64,000 nt of DNA from Methylobacterium sp. Leaf99 (GTDB lineage: Bacteria > Pseudomonadota > Alphaproteobacteria > Rhizobiales > Beijerinckiaceae): contig NZ_LMMU01000008.1 of NCBI RefSeq assembly GCF_001422375.1, forward strand, positions 302,978 to 366,977, given 5' to 3'. The notes under the pieces are model-generated. The model was not told the DNA's origin, made no database searches, and was given only the letters and a program-made list of their open reading frames with translations. The position numbers and the translations under genes were made by a program. Positions 1-9,371 of this stretch are shown here, piece after piece (the first letter of the stretch is position 1; the number at the start of each line of letters is the position of its first letter).

Positions 1-1897
1 AGGGCGTGCTGATCACCTCGACGATGCGCCGGGCCAGCACCGCGGCGTCGTCCGGGCGATGGATGTCGCTGAGGATGATCGCGAATTCGTCGCCGCCGAG
101 GCGCGCGACCGTATCGACCTCGCGCACGCAGGCACCGAGGCGCTCGGCCACGGCGCGCAGGAGCGCGTCGCCGACGGGATGCCCCAGGGTGTCGTTGACC
201 TCCTTGAACCGGTCGAGGTCGAGGCAGAGCACGGAGAACCGGCTGCCGCGTCCGAGATGGGCCAGGGCTTCGTTGATACGCTCGACGAAGACCGTCCGGT
301 TCGGCAGGCCGGTGAGCACGTCGTGGCGGGCCATGAAGGCGATGCGCGCCTCCGCCTGCCGACGTTCGGTCACATCCTCGTAGGTCGCCACCATCCCGCC
401 GCCGGCCACGGATTTGTGGGAGATGGCGATGATCCGGCCGTTCTTGAGATGCTTCAGGTCCCGTCCCTTGATCGTCCCCTCCGGTCCGGTCAGGGCAACC
501 TCACGGCCCAGCGCCGCAATGCCCCCGAGGGCGACGAGTTTCTCGTGTGCGAGGCCGAGGATGTTGGAATCCGGCGGCAGATCGAAGATTTCGAGATAGC
601 GGCGGTTGACGACGGTGAGCCGGCCCTCGGCATCGAACAGGCACAGGCCCTGGGACATGTTGTCGAGGGCCGTGTCCAGGCGCAGGTTGGTCGAGACGAG
701 ATCGGCTTCCTGCTCCTTCAGCAGGGTGATGTCGCTGCACACGGCCATGAAGCCGCCATCCTGGGTCCGGCTCCGACCGATCCGCAACCAGCGGCCGTCG
801 CTCAGTCGGTGCTCGCCGTTCTCGTAGGAGGGGTGAAGGAGGGCGCGGGCGAGATTGGTCGAATCCGCTGTGGCCGCGGCGAGCTGCGCCACGGTGGTGC
901 CGGGTGGGATCGAACCCGCATCCACGCCGAGATAGGATTCGGCCTGGCCGTTGGTGAGGGTGACGTGCCCCTCCGCATCCACCACCACGATACCCTCCTG
1001 CGAGGTCTCGAGGGCGTCGGCGAGGTGGGCCTCGGCGGTGACCCGTTGGGCGACCTCCTGCTCCATGGCGCTGCGGATGTTGGCGCGCATGACCTCCATC
1101 GAGGCGAGGAGCCGGCCGACCTCGTCGGCGCTGCCGGCCGGGATGTCGCCGCTGAGATCACCCGCAGCGATCCGCGATGCGACCTGGGAGGCATCGGCCA
1201 GGGGGCGGATGATGCGGCGGCCCAGGGCGTAGGCCACCGTGCCGGACAGCAGGATGGCGATGAGCGTGCCGATGAGGTTGAGCATCGTCTCGCGGGCGAC
1301 GACCGCACGGGCCTCCTGCCGGTAGGTGAAGCCGTCGCCCGCGGTGTAGTTGATGAGAAGGTCGAAGTTTTCCTCGGCCGCCACGGCGTGCCGGTCGAGG
1401 GCGGCCCAGGCCGCCTCCTGACCCGGTCCGTCCGAGAGCTTCAGGCGCGCACCGAGCCATTCCTCGACCTCGCCGGCCACGGCCACGGCCGCCCGGCTCG
1501 CCCGGACCGACTGCGCCCGGTCGACGGCGATTTCGAGACTTTCCGTATAGGATTGTCGGAGGGCGGCGATCCGCTGGTTGAGGGCGCCGCGCATGGTCGC
1601 GTCGTTGGTCGTCCAGCGTCGGGCATCGGCGGCGCGCATGCCGGCGAAATCGGCGGCGGCCGCGCGCGCGTAATTGATCGACATCAGCGAATTGTCGAAC
1701 GTCCGGCTCACGAGTTCGTCGGCGCGGCGGATGCTGGTGGCCGCGGACAGGCCGAGGGTCGCCGTAATGGTGCTGGTGACGAGGAACGCGATGGTGATGC
1801 GGCCGCGGATCGTGCCAAGCATCCGCCGGGCGCCGGCAAGGGCGGCATGCGGGAGTGGAGATTTGCGGTGAGAGGGAGCTCTCTCAGGGGGGATCAT
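1..1897 (-). CDS. Membrane sensor diguanylate cyclase, HAMP-PAS-GGDEF (3' end outside window)
   Basis: The gene enters from the left edge, so about 632 N-terminal residues are visible and the stop lies outside. An ATG at 1897 opens a frame with a first membrane segment near residues 33-52, a helical region of about 140 residues, a second membrane segment near 195-215, a HAMP-like linker, two PAS-like segments and a GGDEF domain. The catalytic motif RLGGDEF is intact (GGDEF at residues 601-605), and the conserved DVLTGLPNR and LDLDRFKEVND segments precede it. The family makes cyclic di-GMP from two GTP. Whether an EAL phosphodiesterase domain follows cannot be told from this window. The ligand sensed is unknown. 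Confidence 0.9.
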   Translation of the reverse strand, partial: MIPPERAPSHRKSPLPHAALAGARRMLGTIRGRITIAFLVTSTITATLGLSAATSIRRADELVSRTFDNSLMSINYARAAAADFAGMRAADARRWTTNDATMRGALNQRIAALRQSYTESLEIAVDRAQSVRASRAAVAVAGEVEEWLGARLKLSDGPGQEAAWAALDRHAVAAEENFDLLINYTAGDGFTYRQEARAVVARETMLNLIGTLIAILLSGTVAYALGRRIIRPLADASQVASRIAAGDLSGDIPAGSADEVGRLLASMEVMRANIRSAMEQEVAQRVTAEAHLADALETSQEGIVVVDAEGHVTLTNGQAESYLGVDAGSIPPGTTVAQLAAATADSTNLARALLHPSYENGEHRLSDGRWLRIGRSRTQDGGFMAVCSDITLLKEQEADLVSTNLRLDTALDNMSQGLCLFDAEGRLTVVNRRYLEIFDLPPDSNILGLAHEKLVALGGIAALGREVALTGPEGTIKGRDLKHLKNGRIIAISHKSVAGGGMVATYEDVTERRQAEARIAFMARHDVLTGLPNRTVFVERINEALAHLGRGSRFSVLCLDLDRFKEVNDTLGHPVGDALLRAVAERLGACVREVDTVARLGGDEFAIILSDIHRPDDAAVLARRIVEVISTP

Positions 1898-2198
1898 CGA
1901 CAGGTTCCCGTGGCCGAATTCTTAGGTCTCGGCATGGAGCCCCAAGCCTTGGCAGCGACAGGTTAAGGTGACCTTGCGGTCCTGCAGCGGTCCCGCTGTC
2001 CGCCAATGCATGGCGACACTCCGATCGAACGGGTTTCGGCGTCCGACAGCACGGCGTACCCAGTGGACGCTGAAGCAGGTACTTAACCCGGTTTTTACTT
2101 CGCTGGCGGCACCGTGACCCCCGAATGGCAATGGCTGGGCTCGCCCCCCGATGTCTCGGCGCAGCGACATCCGGCCGAACCGCCGGACAGGAGGGTCC
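1898..2198. other. Divergent intergenic region, no gene seen
   Basis: About 300 bases separate the divergent diguanylate cyclase and cupredoxin genes. Both promoters should lie here. I see no convincing ORF, RNA gene or terminator. One sequence at 2083-2097 (TTAA, seven bases, TTTA) resembles a degenerate CtrA box but has only three of four matches in the second half-site. Confidence 0.5.
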
Positions 2199-2546
2199 AT
2201 GCACGCTCTGTTTCGTATCGCCGCGATGGCGGCCTTTGCGGCTACGGGCGCCACCGTCATGATGGTCTCGGCCATCGGTGGACGCGTCCACGAGGTCTCG
2301 CAGAAGGGGCGTGCGTTCCAGCCGGCGGCCCTCGTGATCAAGCGCGGTGAGACCGTGCAGGTTCTCAACGACGACGCCGACCTCCTGCACCATGCCTATG
2401 TCGACGCACCGGACTTCACGTTCGATTCCGGGGATCAGGAACCCGGCGAGAAGGCCAGGATCGTGTTTCCCGTCGCCGGAACCTTTGCGGTGCTGTGCGG
2501 CATCCATCCGAAGATGAAGCTCACGGTGACCGTCGAGGCGCGCTGA
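2199..2546 (+). CDS. Secreted cupredoxin (plastocyanin/azurin-like copper protein)
   Basis: This 115-residue protein starts at the ATG at 2199, eight bases after a good AGGAGG ribosome site. An in-frame start at 2151 would add 16 residues ahead of the signal peptide and is less likely. Residues 1-25 form a signal peptide. The mature part is a single cupredoxin fold: LLHHAY supplies one histidine ligand and CGIHPKM near the C terminus supplies the cysteine, second histidine and methionine of a type 1 copper site. Such proteins carry electrons in the periplasm. The partner is unknown; a di-heme peroxidase gene lies 1.6 kb away but nothing shows that they work together. Confidence 0.85.
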   Translation: MHALFRIAAMAAFAATGATVMMVSAIGGRVHEVSQKGRAFQPAALVIKRGETVQVLNDDADLLHHAYVDAPDFTFDSGDQEPGEKARIVFPVAGTFAVLCGIHPKMKLTVTVEAR

Positions 2547-2576
2547 GGCCGCCACAGGCCGTGGCAGTGACCCGGC

Positions 2577-3614
2577 TCAGAGGATCGCGGAGCCGTACAG
2601 GGCTGCGTGGGCTCCGTAATAGAGACCGATGAAGCATGCGAGCGCCGTGGCGTAGCCGACCGGCATCGTCACGAGCCGGCGCAGGCGCTGCGGAACGGCC
2701 ACGTCGTCCGCGGCGATGGCGACCATGGCGACGATGATCGGGGCATGCCCGATGGCGTCGATCTTGCCGAACTGGAAGATCGCGGAGACGAAGGCTGCGC
2801 CCAGCAGGATCGCGGCGATGCGGCGGATCAGGGGCGTGCAGACCAGGGCGAAGGCGAGGACGAACTCCACCGCGCCGGCGGCCTTCATGAAGTACTCGCC
2901 ATCGAAGCCCATGGTCATGGCCGGGTGCTCGAGGAAGAGCGGGAACGTCCATTGGGGATAGGCCCATTTCTCGACGGACGCCCACATCAGGGTGATGGCG
3001 GCGGCGTAGCGCACCACGTCGAGGGGGCGCAGGCCGAACAGCTTCCGCTGGAACGTCGTCAGCACGAGGTAGACGGCGACGCCGAGGAAGATCGGGTAAT
3101 CGGCGAGATGGAAGGCGCCGTACTGGCTCGCCGCGATGGCGAACAGCGCGACGATGCCGGCGGCTGAGAACGGCAGGGTCGTGCGCCATAGGAAGCCGGC
3201 CGCGATGGCGAGCTGCAGCCAGGGCAGCGCCGCGTTCGTCGTGGTGAGCTCCGGCGTCAGGATGACGCCGCCGAGGGACCAAAGGGCCACGAAGAACCCG
3301 CCGCATACGGCGCGGAACAGGAGCTCCGTGTTGGCGCGCGCCCAGCCCGTCACCCGGTCGAGGGATCGGGTCAGGGCCGCGCCGAGCACGGTGCCTTCGA
3401 GGAGCCCGCCGACCACGAGGGCGAGGACGGAGAGGGCGGCGAGCTTCTCGAAGTCGTCGCAGAGCACGGTCTCGAGTCCGCGCGGCGCTCCGACGACGTC
3501 GTAGGCGCAGAACCACTTCACATGTGCTTCGGCCGCACCTGCCCCAGTAAGGCTCAGGCAAACCGCGGCCGTCCAGGCTGCCGGGCGCGGCAGCCGTGCA
3601 CTCGGGATACGCAT
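2577..3614 (-). CDS. Multi-pass membrane protein, DoxX-like in character
   Basis: The 345-residue protein is read from the ATG at 3614; an in-frame upstream start at 3692 would add 26 charged residues before the hydrophobic N terminus. It begins with a signal or first membrane segment (to about residue 28) followed by HVKWF, then carries roughly eight hydrophobic helices. A MWASVEKWAYP segment near the middle and the general helix pattern recall DoxX-like quinol-oxidase-associated membrane proteins, but I do not recognise a specific family. It is tail to tail with the cupredoxin gene (30 bases apart), so it is not in the same operon. Function unknown. Confidence 0.75.
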   Translation of the reverse strand: MRIPSARLPRPAAWTAAVCLSLTGAGAAEAHVKWFCAYDVVGAPRGLETVLCDDFEKLAALSVLALVVGGLLEGTVLGAALTRSLDRVTGWARANTELLFRAVCGGFFVALWSLGGVILTPELTTTNAALPWLQLAIAAGFLWRTTLPFSAAGIVALFAIAASQYGAFHLADYPIFLGVAVYLVLTTFQRKLFGLRPLDVVRYAAAITLMWASVEKWAYPQWTFPLFLEHPAMTMGFDGEYFMKAAGAVEFVLAFALVCTPLIRRIAAILLGAAFVSAIFQFGKIDAIGHAPIIVAMVAIAADDVAVPQRLRRLVTMPVGYATALACFIGLYYGAHAALYGSAIL

Positions 3615-3916
3615 CGGGGAAAATCCTGACGGAAGACTTTTACGGAAGACTTCGGAACGTCCAGCTCGGGGTCGGGATGTCGTCCCCGGCACGATGAAAT
3701 CTACGCAATTTTAACGAGATGCGGAAGGTTTCCGTTAACAAAGATAACTCAATGGTTAACGCCATGCACCGTCTTTGGTCGGCCATCGGCTTACGCCGCT
3801 TTGCGGGCGCGGAAACCTTTTGTGAAGCGTGTGGAAGGGTTGAAGACCGGCCCGAGGAGTTCGGTAACCTGCTCGGGTTCAGCGTGCCGGTGTCGTCTCC
3901 GCTGGGGTGCCCGCCG
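3615..3916. other. Intergenic region with an AT-rich patch
   Basis: This stretch lies upstream of the membrane-protein gene (minus strand) and of a small plus-strand ORF. Around 3700-3770 the base composition falls clearly below the neighbourhood, with three TTAA/GTTAAC elements. That suits a promoter region, but the TTAA spacings (17 or more) do not fit a CtrA site. The plus-strand frame stays open from 3719, so a longer N terminus for the next ORF cannot be excluded. Confidence 0.4.
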
Positions 3917-4078
3917 ATGGTCGTCGTTCTGAGTGCCACAAGTCTGTTCGCGGGCGGAGCCCTGTCGTACGCCTCCATCCGGGCGCCCGAACATACGGAG
4001 CGTTACGAGCTCTGGAGCGGTCGCCTGCTGCTGGCGGGCCTCGTCCTCGTCGGCGCGTGCCTCCCCCTCGCGCGCTGA
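3917..4078 (+). CDS. Small hypothetical membrane protein
   Basis: A 53-residue reading with two hydrophobic stretches (about residues 1-18 and 36-51) joined by a charged linker. The same frame is open back to 3719, giving up to 119 residues, but the extra part contains no recognisable domain, so I favour the internal ATG at 3917, preceded by a weak GGGGTG. I do not recognise the protein. It is convergent with the di-heme peroxidase gene. Evidence that it is expressed is limited to its hairpin-like membrane topology. Confidence 0.4.
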   Translation: MVVVLSATSLFAGGALSYASIRAPEHTERYELWSGRLLLAGLVLVGACLPLAR

Positions 4079-4144
4079 CGGTCGCCTCGCATGGGAATGG
4101 TCGTGATCGACGCCGCGTGAGGATTCGGGCTTCGCGCCGACGGA

Positions 4145-5188
4145 TCAGCGCGGCGTGGGAGCGCCCGCCGTTGCAGAAGGGGCCGTGCTCGTCAGCGTCT
4201 GGAGAAAGGCGATCAGGTCGGCTTTCTCGGAGGACGTCAGGTTGAGGGGCCGGACATCCGGCGCGCGGCTCGGGCGATCGATGCCTCCGCGGTCGTAGAG
4301 GTCGATGACCGCCTCCAAGGTCGGCAAGGAACCGTCATGCATGTAGGGCGCCCGGATGGCGATGTCCCGCAGGCTTGGCGTCTTGAAGGCGTAGCGCAGG
4401 GTCCGTGAGGTCGGGAAGAAGGCGCCCCGCCCGATGTCTTCGCCCTGGCCGACGCCGATATCGTGGAACGAGGCGTCGGTGAACGCCGCACCGCCATGAC
4501 ATTCCGCGCAGCGGGCCTTGCCCGTGAACAGGCGGAACCCGTCCTGGGCCCGTATCGGAATCGCCCGCGTGTCTCCCGCGATCCAGCTGTCGAAGGCCGA
4601 GGGGCCCGGCCGGATCGTCCGCTGGTAGGTGGCAAGAGCCTGTTCGATGGTGGCGCGCGTGATCGCGTCGTTCGGGAACGCGGCGGCAAACGCGCGGACA
4701 TAGGCGGCGTCCCCCCGAAGGCGCTGGATCAGGACGCTCTCGGGCAGATTCATCACCGTGGGTGACGTGATCGGCGTGAACGTCACGTGTTCCAGCGAGC
4801 GGAACTTGCCATCCCAACCGAGGATCGGTGCCATCGCCGCGTGCAGGAGAGTCGGCGTGCGCACCTTCATCGGCATGCCGACCTCGCCGATCCCGCGCGG
4901 CCGGTTCTCGCTCCAGCCCTTGGACGGATCGTGACACGAGGCGCAGGACATCGATCGGGTGCCCGAGAGGGCCGGATCGAAGAAGAGACGCTGACCGAGG
5001 ACAGCCTTCTCGGCGCTGTAGGGATTGGTGGCGGGAAACACCGGCTCGTCCGGTGTCAGGAATGCCGCCCGCGCATCGGCGATATCGGACACGGCCTGGG
5101 CCGGTCCGGGAATCGTGCCCATGGCAAGGCTCGCCGCGTAAGCGACCAGCCCGGCCACCGCGCAGGCGCCACTGATCTTCCACCGCAT
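4145..5188 (-). CDS. Di-heme cytochrome c peroxidase / MauG family protein
   Basis: A 347-residue exported protein with a signal peptide (residues 1-32) and two c-type heme sites: CASCH at residues 82-86 and CAECH at 227-231. A methionine in the APYMHDGS segment is a likely distal heme ligand. Length and spacing fit bacterial di-heme peroxidases and MauG-like enzymes, which reduce hydrogen peroxide or carry out oxidative protein modification in the periplasm. Electrons normally come from a small cytochrome c or cupredoxin. No methylamine dehydrogenase gene is nearby, so the MauG role is not supported; a generic peroxidase is the safer call. Confidence 0.88.
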   Translation of the reverse strand: MRWKISGACAVAGLVAYAASLAMGTIPGPAQAVSDIADARAAFLTPDEPVFPATNPYSAEKAVLGQRLFFDPALSGTRSMSCASCHDPSKGWSENRPRGIGEVGMPMKVRTPTLLHAAMAPILGWDGKFRSLEHVTFTPITSPTVMNLPESVLIQRLRGDAAYVRAFAAAFPNDAITRATIEQALATYQRTIRPGPSAFDSWIAGDTRAIPIRAQDGFRLFTGKARCAECHGGAAFTDASFHDIGVGQGEDIGRGAFFPTSRTLRYAFKTPSLRDIAIRAPYMHDGSLPTLEAVIDLYDRGGIDRPSRAPDVRPLNLTSSEKADLIAFLQTLTSTAPSATAGAPTPR

Positions 5189-5316
5189 CGTGGTCTCCTG
5201 AGGGACCCGGAAGGCTACCGCTCAGGAGTGAACAATTCGTCACCTCGGCCGGTCATACGTCGCAAGCTTCCGACTCCGCATGACCGGCAAGACCTGGGCA
5301 GCGCGGCAGTGGAGAT

Positions 5317-6255
5317 TCAGTCGAGGCCGAGCATCAGGCCGATGTTCTGCACTGCTGCACCCGACGCGCCCTTCCCGAGGTTGTCCAGGCGCGCGACGAG
5401 GACAGCCTGGCCGTAGGGATCGGAGCCGAAGACCCGTAATTCGAGGCGGTCCGTGTCGTTGAGATCTTCCGGCTCGAGGCGCTCGGGATGCGGACCGGGG
5501 ATCATGCTGACGAGGTCGGAGCCGGCATAGTAGGCTCGCAATGCCGCTTCGAGGGAGGCCGCCTTCGGCTTGCCCGGGAGCGTATCGAGGTGGAGCGGGA
5601 TGCTCACCAGCATGCCCTGGCGGAAGTTGCCGACGGACGGAATGAAGATCGGCCGCCGCGTCAGGCCGCCATAGACCTGCGTTTCGGGCAGGTGCTTGTG
5701 GGTGAAGGCGAGGCCGTAGAGCTGGAACGGCGCCCCCTCCCCCGCCTCGTAGGTCTCGATCATGCCCTTGCCGCCACCGCTGTAGCCGCTCACCGCGTTG
5801 ATGCTGATGGGTGAATCGGCCGGGATCAGGCCGGCCTCCACGAGGGGCCGGATCAGCGCGATGGCGCCCGTGGGATAGCAGCCGGGGTTCGCCACCCGGC
5901 GTGACTCGCGGATCGCCTGCGGCTGGCCCGGCGTCAGCTCGGGGAAGCCGTAGGCCCAGGCCGGATCGACCCGGTGGGCGGTGCTGGCGTCGAGGATGCG
6001 CGGTCCGCCGCCGGGCATGGAATCGGCGAGCGCCACCGTCTCGCGGGCCGCGTCGTCGGGCAGGCACAGGACCACAAGGTCCGCGGACTCCATCAGGGCG
6101 CGCTTGACCGAGATGTCCTTGCGGCTCTCGTGCGGGATGCTCTTCAGGGCGACGCGGTCCTCGCGTTCCAGGCGCTCGCGGATGCCGAGACCGGTGGTAC
6201 CCGCCTCGCCGTCGATGAAGACCGTGGGCCTGTGCCCCGTACCGTACTCGCTCAT
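5317..6255 (-). CDS. argC: N-acetyl-gamma-glutamyl-phosphate reductase (short type)
   Basis: This 312-residue enzyme reduces N-acetylglutamyl-5-phosphate to the semialdehyde with NADPH in arginine biosynthesis (cytoplasm). The N terminus carries a dinucleotide-binding stretch (FIDGEAGTTGLGI), and the active-site cysteine lies in NPGCYPTG at residue 126, a diagnostic motif. The length of about 310 rather than 345 places it in the shorter ArgC class common in alphaproteobacteria. No other arg gene is adjacent. Confidence 0.93.
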   Translation of the reverse strand: MSEYGTGHRPTVFIDGEAGTTGLGIRERLEREDRVALKSIPHESRKDISVKRALMESADLVVLCLPDDAARETVALADSMPGGGPRILDASTAHRVDPAWAYGFPELTPGQPQAIRESRRVANPGCYPTGAIALIRPLVEAGLIPADSPISINAVSGYSGGGKGMIETYEAGEGAPFQLYGLAFTHKHLPETQVYGGLTRRPIFIPSVGNFRQGMLVSIPLHLDTLPGKPKAASLEAALRAYYAGSDLVSMIPGPHPERLEPEDLNDTDRLELRVFGSDPYGQAVLVARLDNLGKGASGAAVQNIGLMLGLD

Positions 6256-6448
6256 TGCCGTGTCGTTCCCGCCGCTGGTCCGTCCGTGCCGTCGCCCCGC
6301 GTGATGCGATGCGGCGGCCGCCTTGTCGAGGCGATGCTATCGCCGGGCCAAAGGACGATTTCATGACAGATGGGGATGCACTTCCCAGCGTGGAACGCAG
6401 GGCTGCCCCTCCGGTTGTTTCCCGGAACCAGCAATTCGGGATGCGCCC

Positions 6449-6949
6449 ATGTCCGCCACCGCGAAGAAGACCGATCCGGCCCTGTGGGAGAAGGTGAAGA
6501 AGGAGGTCACCGAATCCGACAAGGGCGGCAAGCCTGGCCAATGGTCGGCCCGAAAGGCGCAGGCCGCGACCAAGGCCTACAAGGATGCGGGCGGCGGCTA
6601 CGCGGGCAAGAAGTCGTCGGACAACCACCTGACGGAATGGACCGAGGAGAAGTGGGACACGAAGTCGGGTGAGAAGAGCGGCGAGACCGGCGAGCGCTAC
6701 CTGCCGAAGGCCGCCCGCGAAAAGCTCTCCGACGCGGAGTACGATCGGTCGACGCAGAAGAAGCGTGCCGATTCCGCCAAGGGCCGACAGCACTCGAAGC
6801 AGCCGGCCGACGTGGCGAAGAAGGCCGCGACGGCCCGCGACGCGGACGGGAGGACCAAGGCCGACCTCCTGGCGAAGGCCCGTGAGAAGAACATTCCCGG
6901 CCGCTCGAAGATGTCGAAAGGCGAACTTGCACAGGCCCTGCATGCCTGA
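6449..6949 (+). CDS. Lysine-rich DUF5872-like protein with C-terminal Rho-N/SAP-like motif
   Basis: The 166-residue protein starts at the ATG at 6449; upstream in-frame codons read through an unlikely Cys/Arg-rich stretch. It is strongly hydrophilic and basic. The first 80 residues (KVKKEVTESDKGGKPGQWSA, then YAGKKSSDNHLTEWTEEKW) match my memory of the DUF5872 family. The last 35 residues (KADLLAKAREKNIPGRSKMS and what follows) resemble the helix-extended-helix of Rho N-terminal and SAP nucleic-acid-binding motifs. A DNA- or RNA-binding role is inferred only. It is divergent from argC. Confidence 0.75.
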   Translation: MSATAKKTDPALWEKVKKEVTESDKGGKPGQWSARKAQAATKAYKDAGGGYAGKKSSDNHLTEWTEEKWDTKSGEKSGETGERYLPKAAREKLSDAEYDRSTQKKRADSAKGRQHSKQPADVAKKAATARDADGRTKADLLAKAREKNIPGRSKMSKGELAQALHA

Positions 6950-7022
6950 GCCGGCGATTGCCGTTCCCGGGCGCGGCGCCTAGACCACGGGCGGATTCAT
7001 CGTTCGAGGAAAGGCTCCCCAC

Positions 7023-9245
7023 GTGTCGCGAACGGTGCGCTGCCGGCTCGATCCCGTCCATCAGATCGTGGCCGAGGCGGCTGGGGTGTGGCGCGCGGTC
7101 GGCTCGGATCCCTACTTCCGCATCCTGCCGCCCGAGGGCCGGCGCCGACATCGCGGCGGCTGGGTCCGCATCCGCGCCGACCTCGCGCCGCTGGGCCGGA
7201 CCAAGCTGGTGCCGTTGCTCTACATCGACGACGGCCATGGATTTCGCGAGGCCCTAACGATTCCCCTCGAACGGGGCGAGGCCGGGATCGACAATCTCGT
7301 GCGCCTGCCGCGCCGGGTGCGCGGCTTGCGCCTCGATCCCCTAAGTGGCGCCGGAGGGTTCACCCTTCACGATGTCACCCTCGACCATCTCGGCTTCCCG
7401 GCCGCCTGCGCGGAGATCGCCCGGCGCCTCGTGGCGCGTCTGCCGCCCGCCGAACGTCCCCTCCCCCGCCTCGCCGCCCGCGTCGCGGGACTGATCCGGC
7501 GCCGCCCGACCCGCGCCCTATGGCGCGACTTCCTCGACGCTGCGAAACCGCGTCCGGTGCCGGCTTCCTACGCCGCCTGGATCGAGGCGGTGGAAACGCC
7601 CGGCCGCCCGTCCGTGCCCGCCATGCGGGCGGCCATCGCCGGATTCGGGTTCACCCCGCGCATCTCCATCGTGATGCCCGTCTACGACACGCCGAAGGTC
7701 TGGCTCGAAGCCGCCATCGCCTCCGTGCGGGCGCAGGCCTACAAGAATTGGGAACTGTGCCTCTGCGACGACAACTCGCCGAGCCCGCATGTTTGGCCGA
7801 TGCTCCAGGCGTTCGCCGCCGCCGAGCCCCGGATCAAGCTGCACCGGCGCGAGCGGAACGGGCGCATCTCGGCGGCCTCCAACGACGCCATGGCGCTGGC
7901 GACGGGCGTCTACATGACGCTCATGGACCACGACGACGCGATCCCCGACAACGCGCTCTACGAGTTCGTCCGGGTCCTCAACGACGATCCGACCGTCGAC
8001 TTCCTCTACTCGGACGAGGACAAGATCTCCGTCGAGGGCGTGCGCTACGATCCGTTCTTCAAGCCGGACTGGTCGCCGGAGGCCCTGGAGGCGTGCATGT
8101 ACACGGCGCACTTGGCCCTCTACCGCATGGACATCGTCGCGCGCATCGGCGGGTTTCGCGACGAATGCAACGGCGCGCAGGATTACGACTTCGCCCTGCG
8201 CTACACCGAGCACGTCCGGAATGTCCGTCACGTGCCGAAGGTGCTCTACCACTGGCGCGCCATCCCGGGCTCCACCGCCCAGACCATGGACAACAAGGAC
8301 TACGTCATCGCGGCGGCCGTGCGCGGTCTCGAGGACCGGGCACGGCGCACCGGCACCCTCGATTTCGTCCGCCCCTCCCCCTATGCCGGCTGCTTCTTCC
8401 TGCGCCGCAAGCTCGTCGGCGCGCCGCGCGTCTCCATCGTGATCCCGAGCGCCGGCCGCGACAGCGTGGTCGCAGGCCGAACCGTCGATCTCCTCGCCGA
8501 ATGCCTCGCCAGCATCCGGGCGAAGAGCACCTATCGGGACATCGAGATCGTCGTCGTCGACAATGGCGACCTTCGCGCAGCGACCCGGGCCGCCCTCGAA
8601 CGTCATGAGGCGCGGCAGGTCACCTACGCGGAGCCCGGCTTCAACGTCGCCGCCAAGATGAACCTCGGGGCCGGCGCCACCACCGGCGAGATCCTGGTCT
8701 TTCTCAACGACGACATCGCGGTGATCACCCCCGACTGGATCGAGGCGATGTTGGCGCTGCTCCAGATCGACGGTGTCGGCGCGGTGGGCCCGAAGCTGCT
8801 GTTCGAGACCGGCGAGATCCAGCACGCGGGCGTCTCCATCGTCGATGCCACGCCCGATCATGTCCGGCGCGGCTATCCCGGCGATGATCCGGGGCACTTC
8901 TTCTCCACGGTGGGTAACCGCAATTACCTCGCGGTGACCGGCGCCTGCCTGATGGTCCGGAATGACGATTTTGCAGCGCTCGGCGGCTTCGACGAGGACT
9001 ACGTCGTCAATTACAACGACGTCGATCTGTGCCTGCGCCTTTGGGAGCGCGGCCAGCGCATCGTCTACTGCGCCCAGGCCGAACTCTACCACTACGAGAG
9101 CCGCAACCGCGCCCGCACCGTCGATCCGGCCGAGCATGATCGGTTCCGGGCGCGCTGGGCGGAAAAGATCCCGCACGATCCGTACTACAGCCCGTGGTTC
9201 GAGGCCCTTCCGCCGACCTTCGAACTCGACCCGGCACGGTTCTGA
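7023..9245 (+). CDS. Tandem-domain family 2 glycosyltransferase
   Basis: A 740-residue protein from a GTG start. Residues 1-210 form an N-terminal region I cannot assign. Two GT-A modules follow: the first opens with RISIVMPVYDTP (about residue 214) and holds DHDDAIPDN as its DxD-type metal site; the second opens with RVSIVIPSAGRD (about 470) and holds FLNDDIAVI. The end contains the NYNDVDLCLRL segment typical of rhamnosyl- and O-antigen-type transferases. The protein should transfer sugars from nucleotide donors at the cytoplasmic membrane. It stands alone, with no export or sugar-synthesis genes beside it, so the product is unknown. Confidence 0.88.
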   Translation: MSRTVRCRLDPVHQIVAEAAGVWRAVGSDPYFRILPPEGRRRHRGGWVRIRADLAPLGRTKLVPLLYIDDGHGFREALTIPLERGEAGIDNLVRLPRRVRGLRLDPLSGAGGFTLHDVTLDHLGFPAACAEIARRLVARLPPAERPLPRLAARVAGLIRRRPTRALWRDFLDAAKPRPVPASYAAWIEAVETPGRPSVPAMRAAIAGFGFTPRISIVMPVYDTPKVWLEAAIASVRAQAYKNWELCLCDDNSPSPHVWPMLQAFAAAEPRIKLHRRERNGRISAASNDAMALATGVYMTLMDHDDAIPDNALYEFVRVLNDDPTVDFLYSDEDKISVEGVRYDPFFKPDWSPEALEACMYTAHLALYRMDIVARIGGFRDECNGAQDYDFALRYTEHVRNVRHVPKVLYHWRAIPGSTAQTMDNKDYVIAAAVRGLEDRARRTGTLDFVRPSPYAGCFFLRRKLVGAPRVSIVIPSAGRDSVVAGRTVDLLAECLASIRAKSTYRDIEIVVVDNGDLRAATRAALERHEARQVTYAEPGFNVAAKMNLGAGATTGEILVFLNDDIAVITPDWIEAMLALLQIDGVGAVGPKLLFETGEIQHAGVSIVDATPDHVRRGYPGDDPGHFFSTVGNRNYLAVTGACLMVRNDDFAALGGFDEDYVVNYNDVDLCLRLWERGQRIVYCAQAELYHYESRNRARTVDPAEHDRFRARWAEKIPHDPYYSPWFEALPPTFELDPARF

Positions 9246-9251
9246 ACGCGC

Positions 9252-9280
9252 CCGAGCCTTCGCTTGTCGCGAAGGCTCGG
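9252..9280 (+). terminator. Stem-loop after the glycosyltransferase gene
   Basis: A perfect 12-bp stem (CCGAGCCTTCGC with its complement) and a 5-base loop begin seven bases after the stop codon. There is no U-tract, so it may be a weak terminator or a 3'-end stabilising hairpin. Confidence 0.5.
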
Positions 9281-9371
9281 TGCCGGACTCCCGAATTGCG
9301 AACCAGTCTAATTCGCGGTTCTGTCCGCCCCTGGCGATGCGTGAAATGCGCTCCGCCACCGGAATCGCGGC

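Noticed and set aside
59..1966. Long plus-strand frame of 635 codons opposite the diguanylate cyclase
   Set aside because: It lies antisense to a gene with intact GGDEF, PAS and HAMP segments and reads as Asp/Glu/Gly-rich text without domains, as expected from high-GC shadow frames.
3695..3775. CtrA sites in the AT-rich patch
   Set aside because: The TTAA elements are 17 or more bases apart instead of seven.
7518..9359. 613-codon minus-strand frame across the glycosyltransferase
   Set aside because: It mirrors conserved glycosyltransferase motifs on the other strand and has no recognisable fold of its own.
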